This document shows, piece by piece, positions 21,941 to 34,839 of a stretch of 64,000 nt of DNA. The stretch is taken from assembly GCA_950106755.1 (NCBI GenBank), contig OX467086.1, positions 10,992,001-11,056,000 on the forward strand, given 5' to 3'. The DNA is from Climacium dendroides. Its lineage: Eukaryota > Streptophyta > Bryopsida > Hypnales > Climaciaceae. The position numbers and the translations under genes were made by a program. The notes beneath the pieces were generated by a model, which was not told the DNA's origin, did no database searches, and saw nothing but the letters and a program-made list of their open reading frames with translations. Within the stretch, counting starts at the first letter, position 1; the number at the start of each line of letters is the position of its first letter.

Positions 21941-24900
21941 ATGTTCGAGACTCAATTTCTCGTTCCTGGTTGTATCAGAAGTGGTGTTTGCTTGAAGGTG
22001 TGTAGTTTTCTCTATGGAATTTGTTCACAAGTGCTGACTTTCAAAGATAGAATGATTGCTCTGGCTGTGCATTCTGTGGATGTGGGGTTTGCTTATGGTC
22101 AATTGTCACAGAATTTGCTGTTCGGCTCTTGAGATTTGAGCGTACAAATTGAATCTCCAGACTTGTTAAATTGGATTACACCGTAGAGTGCTGGTAGAGC
22201 TTTTGGGGTTTACTGGAACTAGGTCATGGTGTTGAGATTCAGAGTGTGATTTTAGGTTCTGTTAATGCGGGGAATATGCGATTCGCTCCTTGTTTCAGGA
22301 AGCACTGGACAAGCCAGGAGTTTAAGGTTTAGAGTTAGGTTTAGGGTTTTTAGGGTTGTTGTTTGTTTGTTTTGTTTTGTTTGTTTTTAGAGTTTTAGGA
22401 TTTACGATTTACGATTGATACCAAGCTTGGCAAACGTGACATGTGGAAGCTGAAGTTGAATTTATCAACTGTCATTGATTTGGTGGTCATTCCTAGGTAG
22501 GTTCACTTCTTTGCTGTATCGTCAATTAGCTTTGTGGCATGACCTAAATCGCGGAACCAGAAAGAAGCCATGATTTTCTCATTATTTTTTGGATACACAA
22601 GAATAATGCAATTTGGACTTCTTTGTATCACAGGTTGCCTCATGCTGGTGGAGCTGATATTGAGGCTCTTTTCTATGCTGGCGTGCTGCCTACTGCTGAT
22701 CTCGCAATTCGCGAGAGGTATGCCTCATTGTAGAGCGGTGTGCACCGTGTTCCTCCGTATATTAGTTTTGGGATTGAAGCATCCGTTAATTCTTTGGAAG
22801 TGTGAGATTTCATTGTATTTTCTTGTATGTAGGAGCTTTATTACCAATGTAATCAAAGAAGCTACTCGTAGTTAATGTAGATTTGTGAAGCAATACCTAC
22901 GTTTCTTTCAAATCTAACAATAATGTGGAATATGCAAAAAGTGGTCATTTATTCATTAACATGGAGAAAACAGCTATAATGAAGAAGTCCATTTGCACTG
23001 GTGTCAATGCTCCTTCGCTGTAATAACTTGTTCACATGTTCCTCCATTGCCTGATGCCCAACTGCATGCTAATCCAATGCACCTGCTTGCCGAATTTTTC
23101 AAACGTTGACGATTGTAGAATATTTTTCCTCCTCTTTTTATTAAGGGGAGCCTTTGCCTTAATAATGTTATGATTGTTGGGTTTTACATTGGAATTTAAT
23201 AGTAGTAAGAAATATGCACCGCAATCGAGGAAAGATTAACAATTTTTTTTGGTAAAAGGATTGTTTGAAAGGGGAGTTTTAAAACTTCACACTTTTCAAT
23301 CGAAACTTATTTTAAGCCTTAAATTTCAGAGTATGGATCGCATGCAGATATATCTCAAACCCAAAGTTCTTATTTAAGCTAAAATTGACACTTGTTAATT
23401 TGAAACATGTTTTACAACTAACATTTTTTTGTCAACATGCATCAAGTGCACAAATGTAGTCCAATCGATTACATTTGTAGCACAGAGATATCCTATGATC
23501 CTATCCTGCACTCACATTTGGACTAAAATTTGTTTACGCGGTTAGGGTATTTACTTCTTGTGCAGATTCTGTGCAGGCAGAAAAATCTCACGGGTAGGGA
23601 CGACAACGTTGAGGTTTAGTGGGATTCCCTGTATAAATCATGCAAGTTAATTTTGTAGTATTGTTCTCACAAATTTTGCAATGTTGCCTTACAAATAAGG
23701 AAATGTGCTTAGGTGTTGGTAAACGGCCTAGTACATGCAACTAATAGAACAATACTACAAAATATAACCGAAACTTATTGCAAATGAAGTCTTTAAATTT
23801 TAGTGTTTGTTGGTGCTTTGTGTCAATCATTTTTTATTGATTGGGTGCAGGAATTGTTGACATCGTGTACCGTAACAAAATTCAGTTGCGGACTCTCCTC
23901 ATGTTTCTTCACACATGATCAATGCTTTGTTGGTTTTGACCTACTCTCGGTGGACAATTTTGTGTGGATACAACATGAGGACTACATATCGTTTTGCAAA
24001 CAAGTAAGAGGAGATTCTTGTCCTTTTCGATTTTGTGTGGGTGCATGTTTATTCTTGACTATGTCTCCTGTAAGGAGACTTTGATGGGTATAGTTTGAGT
24101 GCTTGTGGTTTATTTCATCAATACTTTGATTGCCTTTGCAGAATTGGGTGTCTGATTCCTTAGGATTTATGTTGGATGTTTTTTACTATTCAAAGTCTAC
24201 TTTGTCTCAAGTATCGATGCTGTCTTTGTGGGTGTGAAAATTGAACCAAAGTAGAGGATACTATTTGCATCACTTTAAGAAATTTAAGGAAGTCGAGAAA
24301 GTAGTGTGCTTGTTGGGGACGTAGAGAGCTGTAGAGAGAACTTTGGGTACAAGAGCCAAATCTATTGAGATCAAGTAATTATCACTATGTATGAATTTCT
24401 TATGCAATAATTCAAATTGGGACGTTGTAGATTGCTGTATGTAATAGCAGTCAAGCACATGTGCATTCCAAGATCAGTGACCATAGGCATTTAGTCACTC
24501 GCTATGTGAAAGACTAATTCACCCTGTTGCAAATTTTGTAACATAAAACCTTGAAAAGAACTCCAGTCCGAAACATGGACGAAAAGGGTGATCATCCATG
24601 TGACATGAATGAAATCTTGACAGAAGGTTGTGACATTGTGAAATGAGTTGCTGTGTGTTAAAAGAGTAGTAGTCAGGGTGACAGGATCAGGTCCCTAACA
24701 GTTTGATAAAGTCATCAATGACTTTCAAAATACACAACTGAAGCTTGCAGATGAGCTGACTTTACTCCATGCATCCCATTTTGAAGTTTCAATAGCTCCT
24801 GGATTCAAAGTCCTGGCTTACATCGTCAGTTGCTATGGCAGAAACGTGAGTAATGAAGTCATCAAACATTTATGTGATGAAGTTGTGGAGCAGATTTGTA

Positions 24901-26340
24901 GTCAGAACTATCGAAATGAGTTCCTGTTGGTATCAGGGGTCAGTCAATAGGAGACAGGTTCAGGTTCCTAACGGTTTTAGCCTCCTGTAACTGCATCAGC
25001 CAATGGAGATAATGCTCGATCCCTGTATGTTTCCATTGCAGGTGCGAAAGATATCAATGTCCGGATTCGTGGTGAAACTATTCAGCCCATGCGTGTTATC
25101 ATGGCCCCTCTTATTATCAAGTCTCAGGGGAATCTCAGCCTTACAGGTGTATTGTGCCTGACCTGTAAGGTATGTACACCCATAATCAGCACTGCCCAAA
25201 AGGTGACACCTACATTTGTACCAAAAAAATTTATATTGATTTCAGAAGGTTTACACAATCAAAACAGGAGAGTCTATGAGAGTCTAGTGTTAATTTTGTT
25301 TCACCTAGAGAAAGTACTTCGAAAATATAGCTTATTCATATGGTGTCCAAATAATGCATGGTAAAGTGCATTAAGATTCTCTTTCAATTGCTGATAAGAT
25401 TCATTGAAATATTTTATGTTCAATGATAGTAACTATGCTCAGTTGTAATTAGTGATGATTATAGCTCTCGATTATGTTACTGTGGTGCGTTTAGCTTACG
25501 GGTATTATGATCTACTTTTGGGAGATGCTGATTTTCCTCTGAAAGCGCTCGTGGAACCAATCTATGGGAGAGAAACCTGGCGTGAAGGCGTTACTTTCCA
25601 CAAACAAGATTTCTCAAAGATCTACCTCTCCTGGCACCACCAGTCCACGACTGTTAGATATTTCAACAGTCCTCTCCTGGTGCATCCGACAAGTAACAAA
25701 CTACTGGTATACAGTACGTAACACTCTCTCTGTGGAATAGGGTGGGCTAGATCTGTCAGTGAAAGCATGACTTTGTTTGACTCCTTTGCAGTGCGATTAA
25801 TTTGGTCCCTGCGGATCATACGCAACGACGTCGTGCTTATCGGCATTCACTAGATCCCTACAAAATGTCTTCAAAAGATTTGGTTGCAACTTGACTACGG
25901 AAGGGTAGCTTGGAATGAAAAAGCGCTTCTTCAGACGTTTTAGGAGTGGTGCCAATGTAGCTTGTCGGTGACAAGTCACTTTGGCCCCTCCCGGCCATGT
26001 TGCTCCTTATCATTTTACCAGAGGGACATTCTTGCGTTAATTTTAACAAAATTTATCCGAATTGAATGAAATTTCTTCCAATTTTGGATTAAGTTGCTCT
26101 GAAATTAACACAAGAATGTCACTACAAGGTGCTGTTTTCTTGTGATTGACTCTCTTTGACTTGACATGATTGCTTTTGTTCCTTTGATGAAAAAATTATG
26201 TGTTTTGCTTGTGAGTTGTAACCAGATGGTAACAATTCTTTGTTTGGTTTTGTGTGTCCAGAGTCCTCAGCGGCACTGCCCAGTTGTAAGGGAAGAGAGT
26301 CAGGTCTGCAATGAACTTTCGACGCTGGCGGTCATGAAAT
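21941..26340 (+). other. Putative multi-exon transcription unit, unrecognised
   Basis: GC content is like that of the annexin gene, not of the repeats. Candidate exons have good splice signals. The pair 22400-22499 and 22634-22717 joins in frame (IDLVVIPR then LPHAGGADIEALFYAG). At about 24706-24844 the frame is open (FDKVINDFQNTQLKLADEL) and ends at AAC|GTGAGT. 25042-25146 is 105 nt, bounded by TTGCAG and a GTGTAT donor. 25465-25712 is open (YYDLLLGDADFPLKALVEP, GRETWREGVTFHKQDF). 26262-26340 could be a last exon. I could not build one continuous frame: several joins hit stops. It may be a real gene with exons I misplaced, a decayed gene, or a long noncoding RNA. No family was recognised. 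Confidence 0.3.
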
Positions 26341-27470
26341 GAGATTGACTTACGACTGCTCAATTCTGTCCTTGCAAGGTCTGATGCAAACTGGAGACCT
26401 AGGCATTGGCAAGAAGCACAAGCAATTATCTAGCTTCAACTGTTTTGCATAGGTTGTGGAGAAAGACTGAGCATCTCAGTGTCCTTCTGGTAGGGAGTAC
26501 CTGTAGGTCTATCTCTTGATTCAAACACACACACTGATACTTTACAGATTGGAGGTGAGGAACTTTAGTTGTTTGCTGTACATGTCAGCTGAAGACATGT
26601 ATCTTTTGTTGTTTTGTGAAATTTCTTGACTCAATCAAAGATGCTCGTCAGCTGAGAGTGGAATTCTATAGTTTTCTCAACCCCAGAAATTAAGCAATTT
26701 TTCCCGTGCCAAAAAGAATCTTGTAGCAGGTCCAAGCATTAATTGCTCCATTTTCGTACTAAGGTTGCCATTGTGCGCTGATATGCTGCGGGGGGGGCAC
26801 CTTCTTCTCCAAGTCTTATTAGTGGATTTTCATCATGCTTAAATTTTCTGAAGACACGCTTTCAACGACGTGATTGGCGTTGGTTAGACTAAGTGGTTAA
26901 ACATTCATTGCCGCATTATTTTAGGCCCATCAATAAGTAAGGTAGATCTTATTTAAAGTACCTAGCCTCCAAGTACAGTGAGGAATGTACTTGAAGTCTC
27001 GAACCCCAAAACAATGGGGTGTACGTGCAAACTATTACACTGAGAAGAGAAGTACTCCACAATAAAATGAATCTTACTTTTTCGCTGTGTAAGACACAAA
27101 AACGAAAAACGAAAAATGTATTCTGAGGTGGACAAATTCCACTTTATTGGATTCTTTGGCAGGGTTGCTCAGTCATAAAGCTACTTCTCTCTGAGAGCAC
27201 TTGATGAATTTTATTGCCAAAAATGAACCACCTATATGTTAAGTCACTCTACATACTGCAGGTGACTAGCAGGTTCGACAGAAAATAATTCTATAAAGTC
27301 ATGTCAATCTTTTCTGGAAATTAATGTTTGCATCTGTTGAAATCAAGTTCAATACAAGCCACATGCCATCTAAAAATGTATTGTTTAAATTGGACCAAGT
27401 TTCACTGCACCAAAAGGTCAAGCTAAATCTGTAAGGGGGTATGCAGATCTAACTGCTTTGATATTATGCA
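26341..27470. other. Intergenic DNA, no gene seen
   Basis: A G-run near 26790 and mixed moderate-GC to AT-rich sequence. No RNA gene, inverted repeat or ORF could be supported. Confidence 0.35.
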
Positions 27471-27475
27471 TGATT

Positions 27476-28060
27476 AGGTGGAGAGGTCATTCTTATAGAG
27501 AAGTTCATTGTTTTTTTATCAATCCTGAAAAGATATGGGATATCTGAAGCAAGGTGGGAGCTTGACTATTCAAAGAAAAAATGTAGTAATTGTGTTCACA
27601 ATGGAACTTCAGACCTCATTTAAGCATTGTAAACCAAATTTTTTCAAATTGTGGGTATGTGAGAAATCAAGTTAACCTTCACCCGAAAAAATCCATTTGT
27701 GATTTGGTGTCTCTAATAGAAAGTTATAGACAAAATACAAAGACAACATATGACAATGTTCTTCCTCTAGCCTTCCTCTGAACTTTATCTATAAATTTCC
27801 ATGAGAAACTCCAAATCACAAACGGTTTTTTTAAGGTGAAAATTACATGTATTCCCCATATTTTTTTAGTTGATCAAGTTTTAAGAAACACTATTTAACT
27901 ATGCTTAAATGAGGTCTGAAGTATAATTCTAAAAACTATTAGTGCATTTGACTTGACTAAGAGTCTCTTTCATGTCTTAATTTACATATCCCACATAGAT
28001 TGTTGTACTTCTTACCTCCCCCATTGTATATGATATAGTGCATTTGTAATTGGTGTAGAG
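27476..28060 (+). repeat. Foldback repeat family F2, copy 1
   Basis: Starts near GGTGGAGAGGTCATTCTTAT and carries an internal inverted repeat: CTTCAGACCTCATTTAAGCAT (27604-27624, first base C) against its mirror near 27898-27920. It ends with the ATCCCACATAGATTGTTG module near 27995. Copies: 28775-29010 (partial) and 56711-57300. Non-coding. Confidence 0.6.
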
Positions 28061-28429
28061 AGATAAATTCTATCATGCATTACATTACACAATTGTACCT
28101 TCTTCCTCTGATCTATAACACACTTAACCCTTCAACTCCACTAACTCAGTATGTGGCTTGTGAAGTTACATGAGATGTACATGGACAAAGTCATGTATTG
28201 ATTTCTATTGTAATTGAGTGAAGACTGTTAAAGACTTAGTAAATCAAAAGTTGGTTACAAACCTACTTTTCTGTCATACCTGCTAGTTGTGTACAGTAAT
28301 ACAATACCGACAATTTTGCAAGGTGCTTGTAAAGAGTGCTTGTAAGGACTGGATTTGGAGCAACCTGGTTTGCTGTGTTCAGTTGCATAGTGTTGACTTT
28401 GGGGGTCATAGTTCTGTAGGGCTGATAGT

Positions 28430-28505
28430 AACACAGTAACATAATCCCACAGTTACAACATTGGGACATGGGACACAGGACATGGGACATGTTGCATGTC
28501 CTGTA
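28430..28505. repeat. Short tandem and palindromic ACATGGGAC cluster
   Basis: GGGACATGGGACACAGGACA and following bases form about four 9-10-bp units around 28464-28490, ending in a small palindrome GGACATGTTGCATGTCC. A local minisatellite; it has no visible role. Confidence 0.5.
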
Positions 28506-28774
28506 AAAAAATAATCACCTCTCTGTTCAGTCAAGCCACTGTGCATAGCTCCTCAAGAACTGCAACTTGAACACTATGCATGACATTGGATGATGAGATG
28601 AAAGATGTATTTGAAGGTGCATAAGATTTGTGATTTTTTGAGGACATTGCAGTGCAATTTTTATGAAATGTTGTACTCATAAAATAGACAGAAATGGTGC
28701 AATTTTGTAGGCACTACTTCTTTGTCAAGGCATGGACTAAGGAAAGAAGGTAAAATGAAGAAATTATTTCATTA

Positions 28775-29010
28775 ACATACTTAGTGAGGATGAAGGGGGA
28801 AAGGTTCTTTTATAATGAAATTCATTGTTTGTCATGAATCCTCAAAGGCTATGGGATAATTTGAAAATGAGAACTTGACAATTCATTGTCAAAACATAGG
28901 ATTCATAATGGCAAAGTAGAATTTCAAACCTCATTTTTGTGTAGTAGAATAATTGTTTTCAAAAAGGTTATGTACAAAATTTAGAGAGGATGAAGGTATT
29001 ATTTATAGTT
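28775..29010 (+). repeat. Foldback repeat family F2, copy 2 (partial)
   Basis: Shares with copies 1 and 3 the words ATGAATCCTCAAAGG, ATGGGATAATTTGAAAATGA and CATTGTCAAAACATAGGA. Only the left arm is recognisable, so this copy is truncated. Confidence 0.55.
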
Positions 29011-30250
29011 TGGCTAAAATAATTCCATTTTTTTGGAATTCCAATGCCTATATATATGAACTAGGTATACAACCTATTACTGATATTGTTAAGTGTTTTA
29101 GCATATGTTCTGATTTGCAATGATGGGGGAGGGGAACATTTCCTCCAATTAGGAAATACAAAAAACAAAGAGAGCACTATTATTTTTGCTAATTTTTCAT
29201 CAAGTTTGCAAATTGAAAAAAAATATTAGAAAAGTGAAAATTATAGTCTGACTTCTCCTCAATATGTATAGGCAAACCTATTGAGTCCCAGAAGCACAAA
29301 ACCACTAAAAACTAGTCTTCACCGGTGTCGATGTGTTCTTCGTCACACAACAACGTTGAAGTTGCTCAACCACTAACATCAATATATTCCCCTCCTTTGT
29401 CTATGTTCTCGTTTCTCTTCATTGTCCAGCCTTTGGTTTGGTTGGTGATTTTTCCAATGCAATGATTTTTCCACTTGTTCAAAAACCAAACAAACAACAT
29501 ATTCCCTTCATTCATTCACAGAAATAGGTCACCCTATCTTGCACAAATGGGACCCTTGTCGAAAACAAGTTGTAGACCTTTTTAGACTACAATGAAATGA
29601 TTTGGCACCCAAAGTGCAGAACCTCACTCCGTCGCTGTCCTCCAAGTCCTCCAAGTCCTGTTTGTTGGTACCGTAGCGAAAGATTTTATGGGTGCACATC
29701 ACCGTACCTTATTATTTTCCTGAGTCTTTGTCGTTTGTATTTTTCTTCCCTTGGACCTTTGGTCAGTATTCAGTAACACCGTCCCTCCGCAATACCAAGT
29801 TCTTCGTCCTTCTCAAAAGGTAGCCTAAGCAACACCAGGACAACTTTCTGTCAGAGAGGACGGCAGAGTCTTTGATTGCTGGATTGATTTAGATTCGGGT
29901 GCAGAGATAGTATCACATTTGACATTGGGGAGGGGGTCAGTCCAGTGCTCCAGTCAAGAGATTTGAAGAGTTCAAGAGGAAAAACTTTTGGAAAAAAAAA
30001 TTCAAATTCAAATTACAGTTAAAATGAAAGAAAGAAAAGAAAAATGAAATGGCAATTTTCGTACTGTTTTTCAGGGTCTGCGTTTTCTTGCTCTGGCCCC
30101 TTTTATTCTTACACCTTGAGTTGTGTGGTTGTATATCAATTGTCTTGTTTTAATGCAATCAGTGAGGTCCATCAGCCTCGTTTCTCCCACCACCACAAAT
30201 CAAAAACACAAATCCATCAATGGAAAACTCAATAGATAGAAGTTATGACA
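29011..30250. other. Intergenic DNA with a moderate-GC patch
   Basis: 29300-29920 has clearly more GC than its neighbours, with a tandem TCCAAGTCC pair near 29642. No protein family, RNA or repeat was recognised. Confidence 0.3.
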
Positions 30251-30259
30251 TCACTCAAC

Positions 30260-30910
30260 TTAAAGCTTTAACTCTTAAATGTCGAGGAGGATGTTTTGCA
30301 TTTGATGGATGACAAAGGATCTCTCTATGTAGCACAAAAGTGCAACTATTCATCCTCAAAATTTTGCAAGAAAAGGGAAAATCTTCTACAATAGTTTGTC
30401 TTGCAATGAGTGCTTTTACAAATTTTTAAGCCACTACTTCACACGGTGATTTCCAAAGTCACCCCCATCATCCTTTTAAGGGTTGAGTTAAGTTTATTAA
30501 GAAGAAGCTCTTTGATGAAGGCCTCATCACCTCCCTGGACTACTTAAGTTTTAAGTTCATAAGATAACTTATTATTCAGCACTGGGCTGGGGAAGGTTGT
30601 TTCCTCACGAGTATCGTGCCTGTTGTTCTTGACTTTGCTGCATGAGTTTGTAGATTTTAACCCTTAAAAAACAGACTGGAGACCATGGAAAACATCCATT
30701 TCGGTAGTGTGTGAATCATTGGTTTAAAAAATTTCAAAAGAGGGTAGTGTGTGAATCACTGGTTTAAAATTTTTCAGAAGAACTCATCGGAAGTCCAAGT
30801 CCAAGTACTAAAGACCTCCCCTTTTCACATAAAACTTGGAGGATGAATAGTTGCACTTCTATCTCACGTGGAAAGATTCTTCGTCATTCATTAGCCAAAA
30901 AATGGTTGTA
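30260..30910. repeat. Foldback repeat family F3, copy 1, with a 40-bp tandem duplication
   Basis: 30295-30375 is mirrored by 30815-30900, with GAGGATGAATAGTTGCACTT as the shared core on the right arm. Inside, a unit of about 40 bp starting GTAGTGTGTGAATCA is tandemly duplicated (about 30703-30780). A related single arm occurs at 57430-57640. Non-coding. Confidence 0.65.
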
Positions 30911-31379
30911 GCGTTGTTTATTGGTTAAGCTTACTTTTCAATGAATCAATGATCATTCTTTTTATTTGTGATGTTATTAATTGTATGTAAAGGGGAGAGA
31001 TTAAGTAATGGTGTACAATGGTTTGAAAGTTCAAAAGGGATGAATTCTATTGAAAATGAAAGTGAGGTATGTATAAGTACTATGTAGTAGCAGTGGAATG
31101 TTCCCAACCATCATTCCAAAGAATGTGTTTTTCAAATATCTGGTGGAACTTTAACTAAAGTTGGTTGTCAAAGGGATAAGGCATCTATATCAAAAAACGA
31201 CAACTTTGGAAATCTACCACCTAGGTTCAAGCCTGAAAACATTCTAATGGAGATTTCGGCGGTTTTAGAATTAGTGCTTCTTGCTTTTTGACATGTTGCA
31301 TGTGCATGCTTGGCTTGCGTTTCCAACAAGTCAAGAGTTAGGTTGGAGGAAATGTATGCCTATATCTGCACGTTCAAAC

Positions 31380-32160
31380 ACTTCTGTTGTCATGGATGGT
31401 CTCAAAGTACATTAAGATGCTCCAAATTACATTTGATACTTCATGAATCTTTTAGAAGGGTGCATTTGTTCTATAAACAATGTAGGAAGCCTATTTTGGC
31501 TACAAGAGAGGAAGAAAAAGTGGTAAAATATGTCACGAGTATGTAAATTTAAGGCATCTTGTTATTCTTTTGCACTTGAAGTTGAAAGTTGAGGAGGCTA
31601 CACAAATGCATGTCACACCTTTTAAGAAAGGGATTCCCAATCTTGGAGAATGAATGTGCTTTTGTAAACAACATCCAAAGTTGTCTTTGAAGGTGGTCCA
31701 AGGTTTAGACATAGGCCACCATGCACAAGGACTACGCCTTTCTAATGTCACCACACTTTACCATAACTTGAAGCTATTACTAGAGTAAGTATTTATACCT
31801 TCTCATATTTGGAATGCAAACAAGTCTTGTGCACGAGCCAAAAGAAATGGTGGTAAGAGGGGGTTGGACAAAAATTGATTTGAGGGTGGTGCATTATATA
31901 TTCTACAATGAGCAGTTCTATTGAGATCCTATCAAAAGGTGTGAGGATGAGGCCATGATGAATATACAAGAAAAAATGTGAATGACCAGCCATTTTTTGG
32001 ATTGGGCACTTTGTTAAGCACGTTCAAAAGTAGGGCTTGGAAATTTTTCTCATGCACCGGCATTTTGCTTATTCTAGATGAACAATGTTCACTTGTCACT
32101 ATAGATGTTGTGAAGATTACTACTTTGCTTTGAGGAATGTACAATTTGACCTTTTGTCAT
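31380..32160 (+). pseudogene. pogo-like (Tigger/CENP-B-like) DDE transposase pseudogene
   Basis: One plus-strand path reads, in order, KPILATREEEKVVKYV (31490-31540), then after a frame change near 31540 TPFKKGIPNLGE, KQHPKLSLKVVQGLDIG (CENP-B-type HTH region), NVTTLYHNL, PSHIWNANKSCARAKRNGGK and, further on, LLILDEQCSLVTIDVV. These match the order of the CENP-B HTH and DDE_1 endonuclease domains of plant pogo-like elements. In-frame stops interrupt after NLGE, before VFIPSHIW and after GLDKN, and the residue context of the catalytic motif after LILD is altered. It is therefore dead. Terminal repeats of the element were not found. Confidence 0.75.
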
Positions 32161-32439
32161 TGTTATAAAATTATTTATTTATTTAATACCATATAAGAGA
32201 GCATTTCATCACAATAACATTTTATTCAATGCATAGGAAAAAAATCCAATATTAAAATAAATTATTCTTCTATAAATGAAAAAATGCTTTCAATTCTTAA
32301 GGTAAACCAACCTATGATAGGCAAACTTTCCAATGCAAACATCTAAAAAATGACCCATTACACTCTTGTATCAACCCATACCAAATTTTTTCTAATAAAT
32401 GAGATTAGGGCTTCATTAGATTGGTTAGTGGCCAAAATC

Positions 32440-32750
32440 CATGCCTTAAGTGATGGTAATGGAGTTATTAGTGATTGTCTTAGGAACTTCTACCTTTTCA
32501 ATACAATTGTTTTCTCAAGAAGTAGTTTTAATTCCTTCATGTTGTGGTCATGTTAGGAAATATTGTGACTACTTTAGGTAGTAAGATGATTATTATAGGT
32601 ATACTTTTTGATGGTTTTGGGGTAGTCTAGAGATTGTTTTGGACCAATTGGGCAGTACACTTCAGAAATTTATAGCAAATTCATACTTTGTCAAAAAAAT
32701 GAAATTTGACATACTTTCTTCATTTTTCACATTTGTCTATATATGAATTT
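32440..32750 (+). repeat. Repeat family F1, copy 1
   Basis: Shares with 63500-63905 and, inverted, with 36185-36580 the words TAGGAACTTCTA, TGGGGTAGTCTA, and the closing TTCATACTTTGTCAAAAAAA. Non-coding; boundaries approximate. Confidence 0.6.
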
Positions 32751-34800
32751 TATTTTTTTATTTTAAATCCATAATGTTACCAAGGCAAAGGAGTCATTCT
32801 GCTTGTCATAGGCTGGTTGTCCAATGTCCAACACATATCCAAGCTACTAAAATTACATCAGAGTTTGATGCATAATTTCAAGATGTATTTCAAGCATACA
32901 TTCATGGTAGATTTCTTTTGTGAAATTTCACTATGATGTATTTCATCCGTGTCACCTCTATTCACCATCAATTATTATGAATACTTAACACTTGTATTAT
33001 ATGAGTTTATTGCAAAATGATCACTTGTAATTAAAAAAAATCTATACTGAAAGTATCTACAACAGTGTGAGAAAAATCTCTGCATCTCTGATTGTTGAAT
33101 GAAAAAGTGCACAGTTAACCCGGGGTGTTTCAACATACCTTTTGTTTTCTTGACTAGCTCTTGTAACCAGCAAAACTCTTCATTAGTGTAAAACAATTTT
33201 GATGATTGCCATCTTTGAAATGAAAGAAAACTCACATAGCTTTCTTATCAAAAAAGATATATTAAATTGCATGATTTTTGAGAAAATGTCACCATTGACA
33301 AGATTGATAAAAATATATTTAGTTAGGTGGTACATATGTTGAAATTGGAATATTGAAATCAAAATGCTCAAAAGTACTCCCAAAACTCTAATTTTTTTCC
33401 TCATGAATACTAAACATTGTAATGTGTATGTGAAATTTTTTCAAATCATTTTGAGGTGTGGAAAAAAAGATATGAGGATGTGAAGTGATAGCCTAAAGTG
33501 CCTTCTTCATTCTCAAAAAATTCACCAAAAATTGCACACTCATTCATTTCTTGATTGGATTGCACTACTAGATTCAAAAAAACCCATCTAGGGTCATTTT
33601 GTTGTTCATAGATTGTTAGTGAGGTTCACATTTCGAATTTTCTACAAATGTAGTTGCAGAATTCACCTAGTGGCCTTATGGTTTTTTAGTGGGTAACAAT
33701 AGTTGACTCATTTCTTTAGTTTGTAAAATCATTACTTATTGAAAGATTCAACAAACCATTATAATATTTTTTTTCATGTCCAACACTTTTAGTGATGACA
33801 TGTGAGCAAAATTTGAGCATAAAGCTTTCTTTAGCTTTTTTATAATACACAAAATGAAGTCAAGATCCAAATGTAATCTTAAATTTGTTGTCAAAAGGAT
33901 TAGAACAACCACAATGATCTAAGGGAAGTTTTATTCTTGAAATTCAAAATTTTCTACATTGAGTGTCCAAAAACTTTGATTTAAAAAAAATGAAAGCTTT
34001 GAACAAACACAAAAAGAATCAATGGATTTGAAGTCAAACATAGGAAATTATGAATTCTAACATTCTAACCCAAATTATTTGAGGTGTAAGGGATAAAAAC
34101 TTATAAATTTCAATGCTTTATGAATTCTCTCTACTCAAGCTTTATATACAAAGTTTGAGATTTTCCATGCTACAAGACAATCTTTGATTGTATTTAATAT
34201 AGGCTCAAGATGAATTGTTTTTCTTCACTCTTTTTTGGAATTAAAAAAAACAAAACTAAGCTTCTTGTTTGAATAATTAGATTGTTGTTATCTTCTTTCC
34301 AAGAACATTTATATCATCTTCAAGGAACCTTTTAAATTTTTTTTATTCTACTAATATAAAAAAATAGGCACTTTGGAGCATTTAGGCCTTTACAAGATAA
34401 TTTGTTTAATTATTTAAAAAATAATTTCTTTTTTAAGAAAAGAATTAAAGGTAGAAGTATCTATAATTGAAGCATATAAAATAGTTCTGTTATAAAATTT
34501 TCATAAATGATTTTGGATCTTACTGACAATTCAAAAAAAATACAAAACTCTTTGACATACACTTTTTGGATATTATAGGTATGAATTTTGATTTTTCAAA
34601 GTCTGACTTAGAAGATCTCTAAATTCATTTTCTAATTTTGATATGCATAGGTGGTTGAACATCTTGAATTGAATATCTACTTATTTTCAAGATTTTTAAG
34701 GTTATAGTTTGGGACGTAGACATGGGTATGTCTACCTTAACACCTATGGAATATAAATGACTCTTTTTGATACATTTTACTTAACTTGGCAACAAATTTT
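32751..34800. other. AT-rich intergenic DNA
   Basis: No gene, RNA or clearly bounded element was recognised in about 2 kb. ORFs here are short and of AT-driven composition. Confidence 0.35.
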
Positions 34801-34839
34801 TACATATTTATAGAATTCAAAATAGAAAATCACATGAAG

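Noticed and set aside
26960..27030. Possible tRNA T-arm (GGGGTTCGAGAC on the minus strand)
   Set aside because: No matching acceptor stem, anticodon arm or D-arm around it. No tRNA or rRNA gene was found anywhere in the window.
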